From: Halichondria panicea
Lineage: Eukaryota; Porifera; Demospongiae; Suberitida; Halichondriidae
Direction of reading: 5' to 3'
Assembly (NCBI RefSeq): GCF_963675165.1
Contig: NC_087393.1
Location: forward strand, 1,079,002 to 1,143,001
DNA: 64,000 bases
Shown: one piece after another, positions 25,901 to 37,353 of the stretch
Position numbering within the stretch: the first letter of the stretch is position 1
How the letters are laid out: each line of letters opens with the position of its first letter
The notes under the pieces: model-generated
Told to the model about the DNA's origin: nothing
Seen by the model: the letters and a program-made list of their open reading frames with translations, nothing else
The model's database searches: none
Made by a program: the position numbers and the translations under genes

Positions 25901-26859
25901 AAACAAGGAATATAGTCAGATGAGGTACGACACTTTTTTTCCCCATTGTGATGATGTTTGCTTAGCTGGCAGTTTATCGCAACCATGCCACGACAAACTC
26001 TAGGCTTGTAGAACGCTTATAACCGACTGTTTAGCTAGCTCTGTACGTTGCTCAAGGTAAACCAATGTCAAAAAGATTGGAATGCAATTAGAATAGAGAT
26101 CCTGAGATGCGTGTCGTACCTCCTCTGAGGACTAGTGCATGGTGGAAATAATATTCCCACAAGATTGTTGGCTTAAAATATTTATCATGCATGCACCCAA
26201 TAAACCGTGTAAGCTGCATGCACAGGGACAACACTTTTAGCAACATGACCCTCCCACTGCACTGGACAAATGTACTAACAATGACCACACATAAAATGCC
26301 TAGTAACGAATAGCAATGAGGTAGTTACCACAAATCAGTACCACCACAATACCAATAGCTATAGTCAACACACCTTTGAAGTGAATAATTATAGTTAACT
26401 ACTCGTACATTGGAGATAGATTAACAGCCATATATATGTATATAAAGCGCTGGAACTCCGTACACACTCTTCCTAAGCATGCACGACAAACGTTTGTCAT
26501 GTTTCTGAACCAACGCGTCTACATAATAGATATACATGTATACGTATGTCACACCGACACAATGTAGGCATTCATAGATACACTCAATTGAAGCTGTATC
26601 CAATGAATGTATTGATATGGAATACCTAGCTTTTAATAGTCCAGTACGTGTATGTGCTATGTGTGAATAAGCAGGCTATACATATGTAGTCAAACATTAA
26701 TTGCTAACACACCTTCACAACTAGCTCCTATAGAGCTATTTCATGTGACGTCACAGTCACGTGAAAAATGCCTAGTCAGCCATGTTGGTGTACAGATATT
26801 CATAATATCACAGCCAAAAAGAAGGGTGGGGCTCACCATAGATACTATAAATCACAGTC

Positions 26860-27180
26860 ATGGTTTTGTGCGTAGTGATAGGCTGCTCGAAGCGCTCTGG
26901 GCGAGATAAAGAAGTATCCTTCTATAGAATTCCTGCTATAATAAATGGCAGGAGTGCTGTTGAGAAAGAGCTCAGTAAAAAAAGGAGAAACGGATTTCTG
27001 GCTGCCATTTCACGAGAAGGTCTCACCAATAAGATATTGGTGAACGATCGAATTTGTTCAAGACATTTCATTTCTGGGAAGCCCGCCTATCTTTTTGATA
27101 AGAATAATCCTGACTGGCTGCCTTCCTTACACCTTGGCCATGAGAAACAAATGATTCATTCAGAAATACGTTCACCTTGA
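26860..27180 (+). CDS. THAP-type zinc-finger protein of the transposon (short)
   Basis: A 106-residue frame beginning MVLCVVIGCSKRSGRDKEVS. It shows the C2CH pattern of THAP DNA-binding domains: C4 and C9, then C66-x2-H69 (RICSRHF), followed by a Trp-Leu-Pro motif where the family has AVPTIF-like residues. THAP domains bind transposon ends in several DNA transposon families. The frame stops right after the domain and overlaps the 3' end of the convergent YqaJ gene by 25 bases, suggesting an internal deletion removed the rest. A TGACGTCA site and a TCACGTGA site at 26747-26766 lie upstream and could act as promoter elements. Confidence 0.75.
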   Translation: MVLCVVIGCSKRSGRDKEVSFYRIPAIINGRSAVEKELSKKRRNGFLAAISREGLTNKILVNDRICSRHFISGKPAYLFDKNNPDWLPSLHLGHEKQMIHSEIRSP

Positions 27181-28621
27181 TGAGAGTAAGGGCATTTAAC
27201 CTCTAATACACCTGTTCCACAGCATGTGCAATTGATTATACCATCTGGTGAGGCACCGATATATGGCCATTCATTACTAATGAATAAACCGTTGTCTCGT
27301 ACTTCAAACTCAGCATGCACTTGAGTAGATTTTGCAAAATATCGATCTCTTGCTGGTTTTTCGTGTTTGCAACCCCAGGTAGTTTGCTTGCTTTTGAAAC
27401 AAAAAGCCTCGGGATAACAAACACGTTTTACTAAGCTCTGGGAAGGGTTTAAGGCATCGGTGTGACAAACAGCTTTCATTTTTGACGCAGTCACCCTTCC
27501 AGCTCGAAATTTAAACCAAAGATTAGACTTAGCCTGATTCCTGGTTTCGATTTCAACCTTTTCTGCTTGATTCTTAGTTAAAAGTATCTTAAGTGATGCA
27601 CATTCGTTAAGGAGCTCTTGATATTCTAGAGTCATGAATTTAGGATCATGAAGCAACTGAAGAGGCCTAGGAAGTTCATTACATTTTACAAATTTGTCCG
27701 AATAATTAGGAACCAATGAGAGTACTACTGGTATTGTACCGCAATGATTTAAGCTCTCAAAAAAATCACTCATTTCCTTTTCATCAGGGATATTTGTGTA
27801 TACCTTTTGCTCTGTGCTAGTAGCAGGATGATTATCAGATTGTTGCTGTTTAGAAGTAGAGGAGGAATCGATCATTTCGTCCAATTTTCTTTTTTTACTA
27901 TTTGTAGAAGTGAAGTCAATGTGCCTGACGGGTTTGTATTCTATCTTCTTCAAAAAAGATGGCAAAAGCCATTCACACTTGGTTTGCGTACACGTTTCCT
28001 TTCCTTTAATCCTGTAAGCAGCTTCCAGATAAAACAGTACTGCCGCTATATGCGTACAAACCTCTCCAAGGCCAGCCATACAATTACAGTGAGCACAAGA
28101 CACAGCACCTGTCAAATCAAGTATGATCCAACATGCCAAAGGAGTATCGTTTAAGCGCTGAGAATGTCGAACCTATAATTTATAGAAAAGATTTGTTTAC
28201 TGTCCATATAGTACATACGTATCTACATGTAAGCTACATGAGCAAGTGAATTCAAGCATTGCATACTACTTCATCAGTGTCATAATCAGTACATGCATCT
28301 CATTATCTATGCACTTACACGGCCAACTGTGAGGTATGATCCACACACTGTCCAGGTACTGACATCCTTGACCCATCCACAAACAAACTGATTGTATGCT
28401 TCAAGCGATTTTCTGGCTTGGAATTGTTTAGATGTGATGAAACTAGTCTGCAGGATCAAGTAAGAGACAATATCACTTGCCTCTAGTGGTGGAACATGAT
28501 CTACTGGCTTTCCAAGGGCTGCTGAAAATGGATCTAGACCACCAATCACTGCTATTTTCTCTTTGTATCGCTTTATAGCCTCCAATCCCAGAGTTGCAGC
28601 GTATGAAGATAGATGCTGCAT
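27156..28621 (-). CDS. SWIM zinc-finger / YqaJ-type nuclease protein of the transposon (C-terminally short)
   Basis: Two exons: 28319-28621 (start ATG at 28621) and 27156-28172, joined in phase 0 (gtaagt/tttatag), 439 residues. The first exon has the conserved LEASDIVSYL, QTSFIT and LEAYNQFVCGWV segment typical of these transposon proteins. The second starts VRHSQRLNDTPLACWI. It continues with a SWIM finger (CAHCNC...CTHIAAVLFYLE) and later a YqaJ nuclease region with W-x-F-R-x-G-R-V-T-ASK, GASPDG and EVKCPYSH. Acidic residues of the nuclease core are visible, but the protein ends nine residues after EVKCPY. The usual C-terminal half of the YqaJ domain is therefore missing and nuclease activity is doubtful. 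Confidence 0.8.
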
Positions 28622-28769
28622 CTGCACGATAGCTAAATGCCGTATTTGCTACACCTGCCTGTGTTGAACAGTACACCATGCGTGGGCGGATGGATGAAAT
28701 GGATCACGTGATGAAATAGCTCTATACATAGTACACACAGTAGAGTCAGTCTCTAGGCAACCAGTTCAT

Positions 28770-29238
28770 CCTCTGTACAATATAAGTGTATAGCATCTAT
28801 ATCTAGTCTAGCTGTACTGTACTATGGACATCCTATATCGATATCGACATCCACAGACTCTAAATATTAAATGGTATTGGTCATTGCTGATAAAAAATGA
28901 ATTTGCACACACTTGCAAAATTGCGATAAGATCCACCAGACTCACTTTTATAACCAAAATACGTATCATTATGGATGCACATTCCAATGTTTGCCAACAT
29001 GCTATGCACATTGAAAAAACAAGGACAGACTAAGTCAATGGTAAACGATCAGTAATGGGATCTCTAAGCATACCGATAAAATTAATGTTATTGTTTGGTG
29101 TACACCTCACTGGTGAAGGGGGGGGGGGGGTGCCGCACAAGGAGAATGACTTGTGGTTGAATAAAAAAGTTTGACTAATGGTTTTTACCTGAATAAAAAA
29201 AATTGGAAAATTAAAAAACTACGAGTCGCTACGAGTCC
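28770..29238. other. Array spacer between M5 and M6
   Basis: Conserved spacer with a 13-base G run (29118-29130) and cacaaggagaatgacttg. No gene seen. Confidence 0.5.
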
Positions 29239-32200
29239 CTATAAATCTTCATCACTGGATCTACTATAATTGTTATCATCGTGTTCATCTTTTTCTTTAG
29301 GCTGATCGATTTCCACGACACAATCGAGTTTGGGCATTTCTGGTCGGCATTCTACTTCACCAGAGAGATGCTGTATAGCGTCGTCATTGTTTAGTTCGCT
29401 ACTTGGTGGGTCAGGAGAATAAATAGATGGCTCTGCAGAATCATCAACAGAGGTACGTTCCTCAGTAGTGGTACGTTCCTCAGTGGTGTTAAGTTCCTCA
29501 GTAGTGGTACGTTCAGGCCTTTCTTTGGTCTGAGGTGGTGGTATGTGTTGGTTAGATGTGGCACTCTTCATCTTCTCAGCTTTGTATTCATCCACTTTCC
29601 TGTCTCTCTTTTGTAAGGTGGCTGCGTGTTCGTCAGAGTGAATGTTATTGGATGGAATTAGGTTCGCATGGCCTGTCACAGTTGAGCAATTCATTTCTGG
29701 TCCATTGTTTGGAGTTTCTTCGGATGCTTGAACAGGAACAAAGGTGTCCGCTCCATCACTCCCTTCAGAAATAGTGGGTGAGGACCGAGAAGCATGATGA
29801 GGAGGATCGGCATTACAAGGTATTTCTTGAACGCTTCTTTCAGTTTCAATATTACGAACTTCTTTACTCCAGTTTGTGGTTGGTAGCGGTGTGTCTGACG
29901 TCAGAATAGTAGCTTTATTCTCTTCTTTGTCTTGTACAGCAACAGCGTCCATTAAATGTTCAGCTGGCTCTGTTGTAGGGGATGGAGTAGATGTTAGATT
30001 GACATTTGTGTACTGAGTCTGAGGTTCCTCTAAGGGGATTGCTGGCACTTCAGATGGCGTTAACTTGTCTGTTGGTTGAACAGCTTCCGTGTCTCTAGAG
30101 CTCGCATTTTCTTGAGATTCTTGACTTGCCAAGTCTGATTGTGTGGTCGTATTGCTGTCAGTGGGTGGGGTTGGAATTGGAACATCGACGCTTGTATATG
30201 GCGGACAACGAGATGCAAAGACAGGTGGTGGTACATTTGGAGTGAGTTCGCTATCAGGTGAGGGTGGTGGGTTAGTTAACAGCGTCGGCAGCTGAGATTG
30301 TGCTAGTGATCCTTGATGATCTGAAGTAATTACAGATGGTGTCAATGGTAGCTCTTCATTGCGATGTGAGAGGCTGGCAGATTGTGACTTAAGAAAGGGT
30401 TCTGGATTTGTAAGCCTGCATGAGTATGAGAAAAATTATGCATGTCAAATACACATGTAATCAAGCATAAAATATGGGTGCAAATAGTACTTATTATTAC
30501 AATGTGATACTAACATTACTTACTCAATCTCATTAATGTCATAGCTCTTTCTTTTGCGTTTCACAATCGAAAAACAGACACAAAATACAAGCAACAATAT
30601 CAATGTCAGTAAAAGTCCAATTCCAATTAAAATCCCAGCCAGCGCTCCAGTAGTGAGACCTGTGGAGTCAACAGTCTTCGGCGAACTAGTCGTTGGCATA
30701 ACGATGATGGTATAGAGGTTGGTAGCACTGTTATTTATAGTCGTGAAAGGGCCGGTTATTGGTTCTGGGGTAGTAGTAGCATTGGTTATTGGTTCTGGGG
30801 TAGTAGTAGCATTGGTTGTTGGTTCTGGGGTAGTAGTAGCATTGGTTATTGGTTCTGGGGTAGTAGTAGCATTGGTTGTTGGTTCTGGGGTAGTAGTAGC
30901 ATTGGTTATTGGTTCTGGGGTAGTAGTAGCATTGGTTGTTGGTTCTGGGGTAGTAGTAGCATTGGTTGTTGGTTCTGGGGTAGTAGTAGCATTGGTTATT
31001 GGTTCTGGGGTAGTAGTAGCATTGGTTATTGGTTCTGGAGCATTGGTTGTTGGTTCTGGGGTAGTAATAGCATTGGTTGTTGATTCTGGGATCATAGTTG
31101 TAGCATTGGTTGGTGGTTCTACAGTGGTACTATCAGCAGCAGTGGTTACCATGGAAACAGTAGCGGTAGTGGAGGGTGGTTGAGTTGGTTGATCAGTGAA
31201 GCACGAGAATTCAGAGTTTGGAAAGAAAGCCGATAACTCAAACGAAACATTACTGACATGAATTGGGGTGGATGGATCCGAACAAGACAGGTCCAATAGA
31301 GCGGAGGAGGTGGAGTTACTGTACAGTATAAACCGATTATCAATCACTTGATGATTGACTTGAGCGTCTGTGGCTAGAATAGTGGTAAGGTTTCCCAGTA
31401 CATTGGTAAGCACAGTGAGGCCATTAGTAGACGATCCAACAAAGAAAAGTAGTCCTCTTATTTCCACACAGTCACCCACATACGGTACAGACGAATCCAA
31501 AGGGAAGGGAATCGCATAATCCACTGATGAATTCATGATCAAATTATCACTAACTTCAAGATATGTGTCCCTGCTTCCAGAACAGTAGAATCTAGTTCTT
31601 GTCACTACAGGTTCACTTCTTTGACAGAAATCTACTTCAACAGTTATGTTATTATTGCAGTAGGCCAATAGAGAGCTGTCTTTAAATATCACTACTTGGT
31701 GGGTTCCATTATCAAAGCATTGTTCAATAGCAGGATCACTCAAACTAATATCTTGGTCGTTGATTGAGGAGTCACTGATGTCAACTCTGAGATAGTAGAA
31801 AAATGCATTTCCAAACCAGTAGACATTGGTGAACCCAGTACAAGAAGAGATAAAACCTCGAGAAATGTAAAAATCATAATTAGTACTTCTTGGAGCAATA
31901 TAGACATCAAAGCTTGAGAGTTCCAGTTGATCAAAGTTCAACACCATCCTATACACATCCAACAATACTACACCATCATTGCTCGTGAATTCATAGCATA
32001 AACCATACAAAAATATGTCGTCTTGAACGAACGTTGTAAGTGAACAAGTTATGCCAGGCAAGAAAAAAAATGCTGGTCGATAAATACAATCCATTGTTCA
32101 GTCTGTCAAATAAAGCAACAATAGTTCCATTTCCAACAGCCACTAAAACGGCAACTCTAGTACTTCCATCAATAGTAAAAACACTGACATCACAACGCCC

Positions 32201-33258
32201 ATTTCGATCCCCACATGTCTGAGATGGTAGCTGTACACTTGGGAACACAACATCAGTGTAGGTGGTGGTATTGCCTGAGGGGCTCACAGCAGCTGCTGAG
32301 ATTGTTAAATTGTCAGCACTTTGGAAAGCACTAAAAAGATAACCAGCAAAGGTTTGAGAGGATGCTGCAGGGAGAACAAATTATAAATATGTTTACTTGA
32401 CCAAACACGGCATATAGTCAGATGAGGTACGACACTTTTTTTTCCATTGTGATGATGTTTGCTTAGCTGGCAGTTTATCGCAACCATGCCACTACAAACT
32501 CTAGGCTTGTAGAACGCTTGTAACCGACTGTTTAGCCAATGTCAAAAAGATTGGAATGCAATTAGAAGAAAGATCACGAGATACGTGTCGTACCACCTCT
32601 GAGGGCTAGTGGTGGAAACAATTATTATTCCCACAAGAGATTGTTGGCTTAAAATATTTATCATGCATGCACCCAATAAACCGTTTAAGCTGCATGCACA
32701 GGGACAACACTTAGCAACATGACCCTCCCACTGCACTAGTCCACTGCACTGGAATGTACTGACAATGACCACACATAAAATGCCTAGTGACTATTATTAT
32801 GAATAGCAATGAGGTAGTTACCACAAATACCACAATAGCGTATAGTAAACACACCTTTGAAGTGAAATAGTTAACCACTCAAATAAAGTATATTGGAGAT
32901 AGATTAACAGCCATATATATGTATATAAAGCGCTGGAACTCCATACATACTCTTGCTAAGCATGCACGACAAACAGTAGACTTTGTCAATGTTTTTGAAC
33001 CAACGTCTACATATTATATAGATATACATGTATATGTATGTGACACCGATTACAATGTAGGCATTCATAGATATACTCAATTGAAGCTGTATTGATATGG
33101 AATACCTAGCTTTATGCCCAGTACGTGTAATGATGTACTATGTGTGAATAAGCAGGCTGTACTGACATATGTAGTCAAACATTAATTGCTAACACACCTT
33201 CACAACCAGCTCCTGTACATAGTACACACAGTAGAGTCAGTCTAGGTAACCAGTTCAT
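29239..33258 (-). pseudogene. Family A copy M6, frameshifted in the ectodomain, long stalk repeat
   Basis: Exon 1 33198-33258 (signal peptide), exon 2 30524-32364, tail exon 29239-30415 (open, 391 residues plus stop, same type as M7). Relative to M2 and M4, two single-base losses occur close together: one in the A run near 32065 and one near 32088 (ataaatacaat for ataaatatcagt). Together they shift the frame, so the N-terminal 110 residues and the rest of the ectodomain are in different frames. Everything after 32094 is open through the TM helix (GALAGILIGIGLLLTLILLL) and tail. The stalk has an expanded 30-bp repeat. Either a very recent pseudogene or a homopolymer sequencing artefact; if the two bases were miscalled, the gene would be intact. 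Confidence 0.65.
30754..31090. repeat. 30-bp coding minisatellite in the M6 stalk
   Basis: About ten to eleven 30-bp units (attggttattggttctgggg plus tagtagtagc) encode, on the minus strand, T-T-T-P-E-P-I/T-T-N-A repeats just outside the membrane. Units alternate between two variants (ggttatt and ggttgtt), suggesting duplication of a 60-bp dimer. M7 has only one to two relic units, and M5 has a decayed version. Confidence 0.9.
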
Positions 33259-33656
33259 CCTCTGTACAATATAAGTGTATAGCATCTAGTCTAGCTGTAT
33301 TGTTGACATCCTATCCTAGCTCCTATCCCATATCCACAGACTCCGGCACCAGACTTAAATATTGAATGGTATTGGTCATTAATATTGCTGATAAAAAAAA
33401 ATGAATTTGCACACACTTACAAAATTGCTATGCACATTGAAAAAACAAGGACAGACTAAGTCAATGGTAAAAGATCAGTAATGGGATCTCTAACTTAAGT
33501 ATACCAATAAAATGTTTGGTGTACACTTCACTGGTGAAGGAGGGGGGGTGCCGCACAAGGAGAATGACTTGTGGTTGAATAAAAAAGTTTGACTAAATGG
33601 TTTTTACCTGAATAAAAAAATTGGAAAATTAAAAAGCTACGTGTCGCTACGAGTCC
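33259..33656. other. Array spacer between M6 and M7
   Basis: Conserved spacer with a shorter, interrupted G run near 33539-33548. No gene seen. Confidence 0.5.
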
Positions 33657-36600
33657 CTATAAATCTTCATCACTGGATCTACTATAATTGTTATCATCGT
33701 GTTCATCTTCTTTAGGCTGATCGATTTCCACGACACAATCGAGTTTGGGCATTTCTGGTCGGCATTCCACTTCACCAGAGAGACGCTGTATAGCGTTGTC
33801 ACTGTTTAGTTCGCTACTTGGTGGGTCAGGAGAATAAATAGATGGCTCTGCAGAATTATCAACAGAGGCACGTTCCTCAGTGGTGTTAAGTTCCTCAGTA
33901 GTGGTACGTTCAGGCCTTTCTTCGGTCTGAGGTGGTGGTGGTGTGTGTTGGTTAGATGTGGCACTCTTCATCTTCTCAGCTTTGTATTCATCCACTTTCC
34001 TGTCTCTTGTTTGTAAGGTGGCTGCGTGTTCGTCAGAGTGAATGTTATTGGATGGAATTAGGTTTGCATGGCCTGTCACAGTTGAGCAATTCATTTCTGG
34101 TCCATTGTTTGGAGTTTCTTCGGATGCTTGAACAGGAACAAAGGTGTCCGCTCCATCACTCTCTTCAGAAATAGTGGGTGAGGACCGAGAAGCATGATGA
34201 TGAGGATCAGCATTACAAGGTATTTCTTGAACACTTATTTCAGTTTCAACATTACGAACTTCTTTACTCCAGTTTTTAGTTGGTAGCGGTGTGTCTGACG
34301 TCAAAATAGTAGCTTTATTCCCTTCTCTGTCTTGTACAGCAACAGCGTCCATTAAATGTTCAGCTGGCTCTGTTGGAGGGGATGGAGATGTTAGATTGAC
34401 ATTTGTGTACTGAGTCTGAGGTTTCTCTGAGGGGATTGCTGGCACTTCAGATGGTGTTGACTTGTCTGTTGGTTGAACAGCTTCCGTGCCTCTACAGCTT
34501 GCATCTTCTTGAGATTCTTGACTTGCCAAGTCTGATTGTGTGGTCGTATCGCTATCAGGAGGTGAGGCTGAAATTGGAACATCGACGCTTGTATGTGGCG
34601 GACTACGAGATGCAAAGACAGGTGGTGGTACATTCGGAGGGGGTGGGCTATCAGGTGAGGGTGGTGGGTTAGTTAACACTTTCGGCAGTTGAGATTGTGC
34701 TATTGATCCTTGATGATCTGAAGAGATTACAGATTGGCTGTGTGGAGAAGGTGGTAGGGTAGGTAGCTCTTCTTTGTGATGTAAGGGGGTGTGTTCTGAA
34801 TGTGTATCGTCAACTTCAGACTCTTCTATCATGTCGGGCGTATTACGTAAACTGTATCGGAGAAAAATATGTGTGTAAATACATGTACGTGTAATCCAGT
34901 CTCAAATATACATAAACAGTACTTATTACTACCAATATAATTTATTACTTACACGTCCATTGGAAGCATTTGAACAGCTTCCGTGTTTCCACAGCTCGCA
35001 TCTTCTTGAGATTCTTGATGAGTAGACCATGATAAAGAGTAGCGCCTTTTGCGTTTCAAAATCAATCCCAAGCAAACACCGACACATACAAGCAAAAGCA
35101 ATAATATCAGTGAAACAAAACTTCCAACGGCAATCCAAACCACCGCTCCAGTGGTGAGACCAGTGGAGATACCAGTCGGCGGCAAACTATTCGTTGAAGT
35201 GTTAGTATCATTGCGGGTGGTCATTGTCGGTTGGCTGTCGGTATTAGTATATTCAGGTCCAGACGTGAATGGGGTGGTTGTTGGTTCTGGGGTACTGGTA
35301 GCATTGGTTGTTGATTCTGGGATCATAGTTGTAGCATTGGTTGGTGGTTCTACAGTGGTACTATCAGCAGCAGTAGTTACCATGGGAACGATAACAGCAA
35401 TGGTGGGTGGTTGAGTTGGTTGAACAGTGAAGCACGAGAACTCAGAATTTGGAAAGAAAGCCGATAACTCAAACGAAACATTGCTGACATGAATTGGGGT
35501 GGATGGATCACGGCAAGACAGGTCTAATAGAGCGGAGGAGGTGGAGTTACTGTACAGTATGAATCGATTATCAATCACTTGATGGTTGACTTGAGCGTCT
35601 GTGGCTAGAATAGTGGTAAGGTTTCCCAGTACATTGGTAAGCACAGTGAAGCCATTAGTAGACGATCCAACAAAGAAAAGTAGTCCTCTTATTTCCACAC
35701 AGTCACCCACATAAGGTACAGACGAATCCAAAGGGAAGGGAATCGCATAATCCATTGATGAATTTATGATCAAATGATCACTAACTTCAAGATATGTGTC
35801 CCTGCTTCCAGAACAGTAGAATCTAGTTCTTGTCACTACAGGTTCACTTCTTTGACAGAAATCTACTTCAACAGTTATGTTATTATTGCAGTAGGCCAAT
35901 AGAGAGCTGTCGTCAAATATCACTACTTGGTGGGTTCCATTATCAAAGCATTGTTCAATGGCAGGATCACTCAAACTAATATCTTGGCTGTTGATTGAAG
36001 AGTCACTGATGTCAACTCTGAGATCATATAAAAATGCATTTCCAAACCAGTAGACATTGGTGAACCCAGTACAAGAAGAGAGAAAACCTCGAGAAATGTA
36101 AAAATTATTACTTCTTGGAGCAATATAGAGATCAAAGCTTGAGAGTTCCAGTTGATCAAAGTTCAACACCGTCCTATACACATCCAACAATACTACACCA
36201 TCATTGCTCGTGAATTCATAGCATAAACCATACAAAAATATGTCGTCTTGAACGAACGTTGTAAGTGAACAAGTTATGCCAGGCAAGAAGAAAAAATGCT
36301 GGTCGATAAATATCAGTCCACTGTTCAGTCTGTCAAATAAAGCAACAACAGTTCCATTTCCAACAGCCACTAAAACGGCAACTCTAGTACTTCCATCAAT
36401 AGTAAAAACAGTGACATCACAACGCTCATTTCGATCCCCACATGTCTGAGATGGTAGCTGTACACTTGGGAACACGACATCAGTGTAGGTGGTGGTATTG
36501 CCTGAGGGGCTCACAGCAGCTGCTGAGATTGTTAAATTGTCAGCACTTTGGAAAGCACTAAAAAGATAACCAGCAAAGGTTTGAGAGGATGCTGCAGGGA

Positions 36601-37353
36601 GAAAAACATGTTTGTTTATTACTGAGTTTACCGAGTCCATTTATTTGACCACAAAGGGGGTGGAATTGACTAGTGGTGAACCGGTGAAACAAACCCACAA
36701 AGAAGAGATTGGTTGTCTTGTGTGCATGCAATAAACCACTAACTGTAAATATGTAAAGCTCAGTATTATGTATAAATTATACATGTACAGGTATAATGAA
36801 ATAACCGACTTAGCAACCCAACTGAAAATACAAATGTACGGGTGTGGTGATCCCACACATAAAATGCCGAGTCACTATAATGAGTAATCAATGAGGGTAG
36901 TTACCACAATTACTAAACAGTAAACACACTAAATTTATAACTAGATCTAAGTTTCTAAGTTCAAACTGTGCTACAAGAAAATAATGGGCTATATTCCTAT
37001 AAGGGATACACTGACATGGCAGATTGTATCTCGCACAGACTTACAACAGCAATATAAATACACGTACTTCTTTCTAGCTAGCTGTATTACTCTGCAGGAC
37101 ACACGTACTTACAGGAACATGTTTTTCACGTAACGTACGTAGATATGTTATTCAAGGCTGCCATGGTCAATCAATCGCTGTATCTGATGAATTTATAGAT
37201 ACGGAATCTCATGCTAGCTTTATAGCCTTGTATATATCTATGACTTGTGTCAGTTTACACAAAACTTGTTATTAATAACAAACCTTGACAGTACGCTCCT
37301 GTACAAAGTAGAAAGACATACAGTACAGCCAGTCTTGATAACCAGTAAATCAT
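33657..37353 (-). CDS. Type I membrane glycoprotein, family A copy M7 (intact, largest)
   Basis: Exon 1 (37284-37353) encodes a signal peptide (MIYWLSRLAVLYVFLLCTGA). Exon 2 (34953-36591) encodes the ectodomain, a Thr-rich stalk, a TM helix (GAVVWIAVGSFVSLILLLLL) and a juxtamembrane segment. Exon 3 (33657-34851) encodes a long tail. Sizes 70, 1639 and 1195 give 968 codons, 967 residues, all phases consistent (gtttgttatt/ctgcag; gtaagtaa/gatacag). The juxtamembrane part contains HQESQEDASC...TEAVQ, a duplicate of a motif found again inside the tail (SQESQEDASCRGTEAVQ). Tail sequence was evidently copied into exon 2. The tail is rich in Pro and Ser/Thr and ends MPKLDCVVEIDQPKEDEHDD. This is the outermost copy; its signal-peptide exon differs from M2-M6 and resembles M1. 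Confidence 0.82.

Larger units (their letters stand above)
26729..28726. mobile_element. THAP/YqaJ DNA transposon inserted in the M5 signal-peptide exon
   Basis: The ends carry inverted repeats TAGAGCTATTTCA ... TGAAATAGCTCTA, with subterminal tcacgtga motifs on both sides. The flanks are ctccta and tacatag. The intact paralogous exon of M4 reads ctcctatacatag, which makes a TATA (26729-26732, 28723-28726) or TA duplication the likely target site. Inside are a plus-strand THAP gene and a minus-strand SWIM/YqaJ gene. This gene combination is known from eukaryotic ISL2EU/IS4EU-type and related elements; the superfamily assignment is from memory and no DDE transposase is present. Probably an internally deleted, non-autonomous copy. 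Confidence 0.8.
23000..28769 (-). pseudogene. Family A copy M5, disrupted by indels and a transposon
   Basis: The tail exon (23000 to about 24285) has a 4-base tata insertion near 23850 that creates a stop just after SQKDASC. The ectodomain exon (about 24370-25862) has a 1-base loss near 25668 (actctatacttcc instead of actctagtacttcc). It also has a compound deletion/insertion near 24848-24868 and stops in the stalk/TM region near 24555. The signal-peptide exon is split: its 3' part is at 26713-26732 and its 5' part at 28723-28769, with a 2 kb transposon between. The 5' part also carries a 2-base insertion (ctctagg). M5 therefore cannot encode the family protein. Confidence 0.85.

Noticed and set aside
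26860-27180. THAP frame as a host gene
   Set aside because: It lies within the inverted-repeat ends of an element that interrupts another gene, so it belongs to the transposon.
27807-28154. 115-residue plus-strand frame inside the transposon
   Set aside because: Antisense to the SWIM/YqaJ exon, which has clear domain motifs.
30754-31090. Regular 30-bp repeats resembling a CRISPR array
   Set aside because: Units are contiguous with no spacers, lie in frame within a receptor stalk, and the context is eukaryotic.
30719-31183. Val/Gly-rich plus-strand frame
   Set aside because: Antisense reading of the M6 stalk minisatellite.
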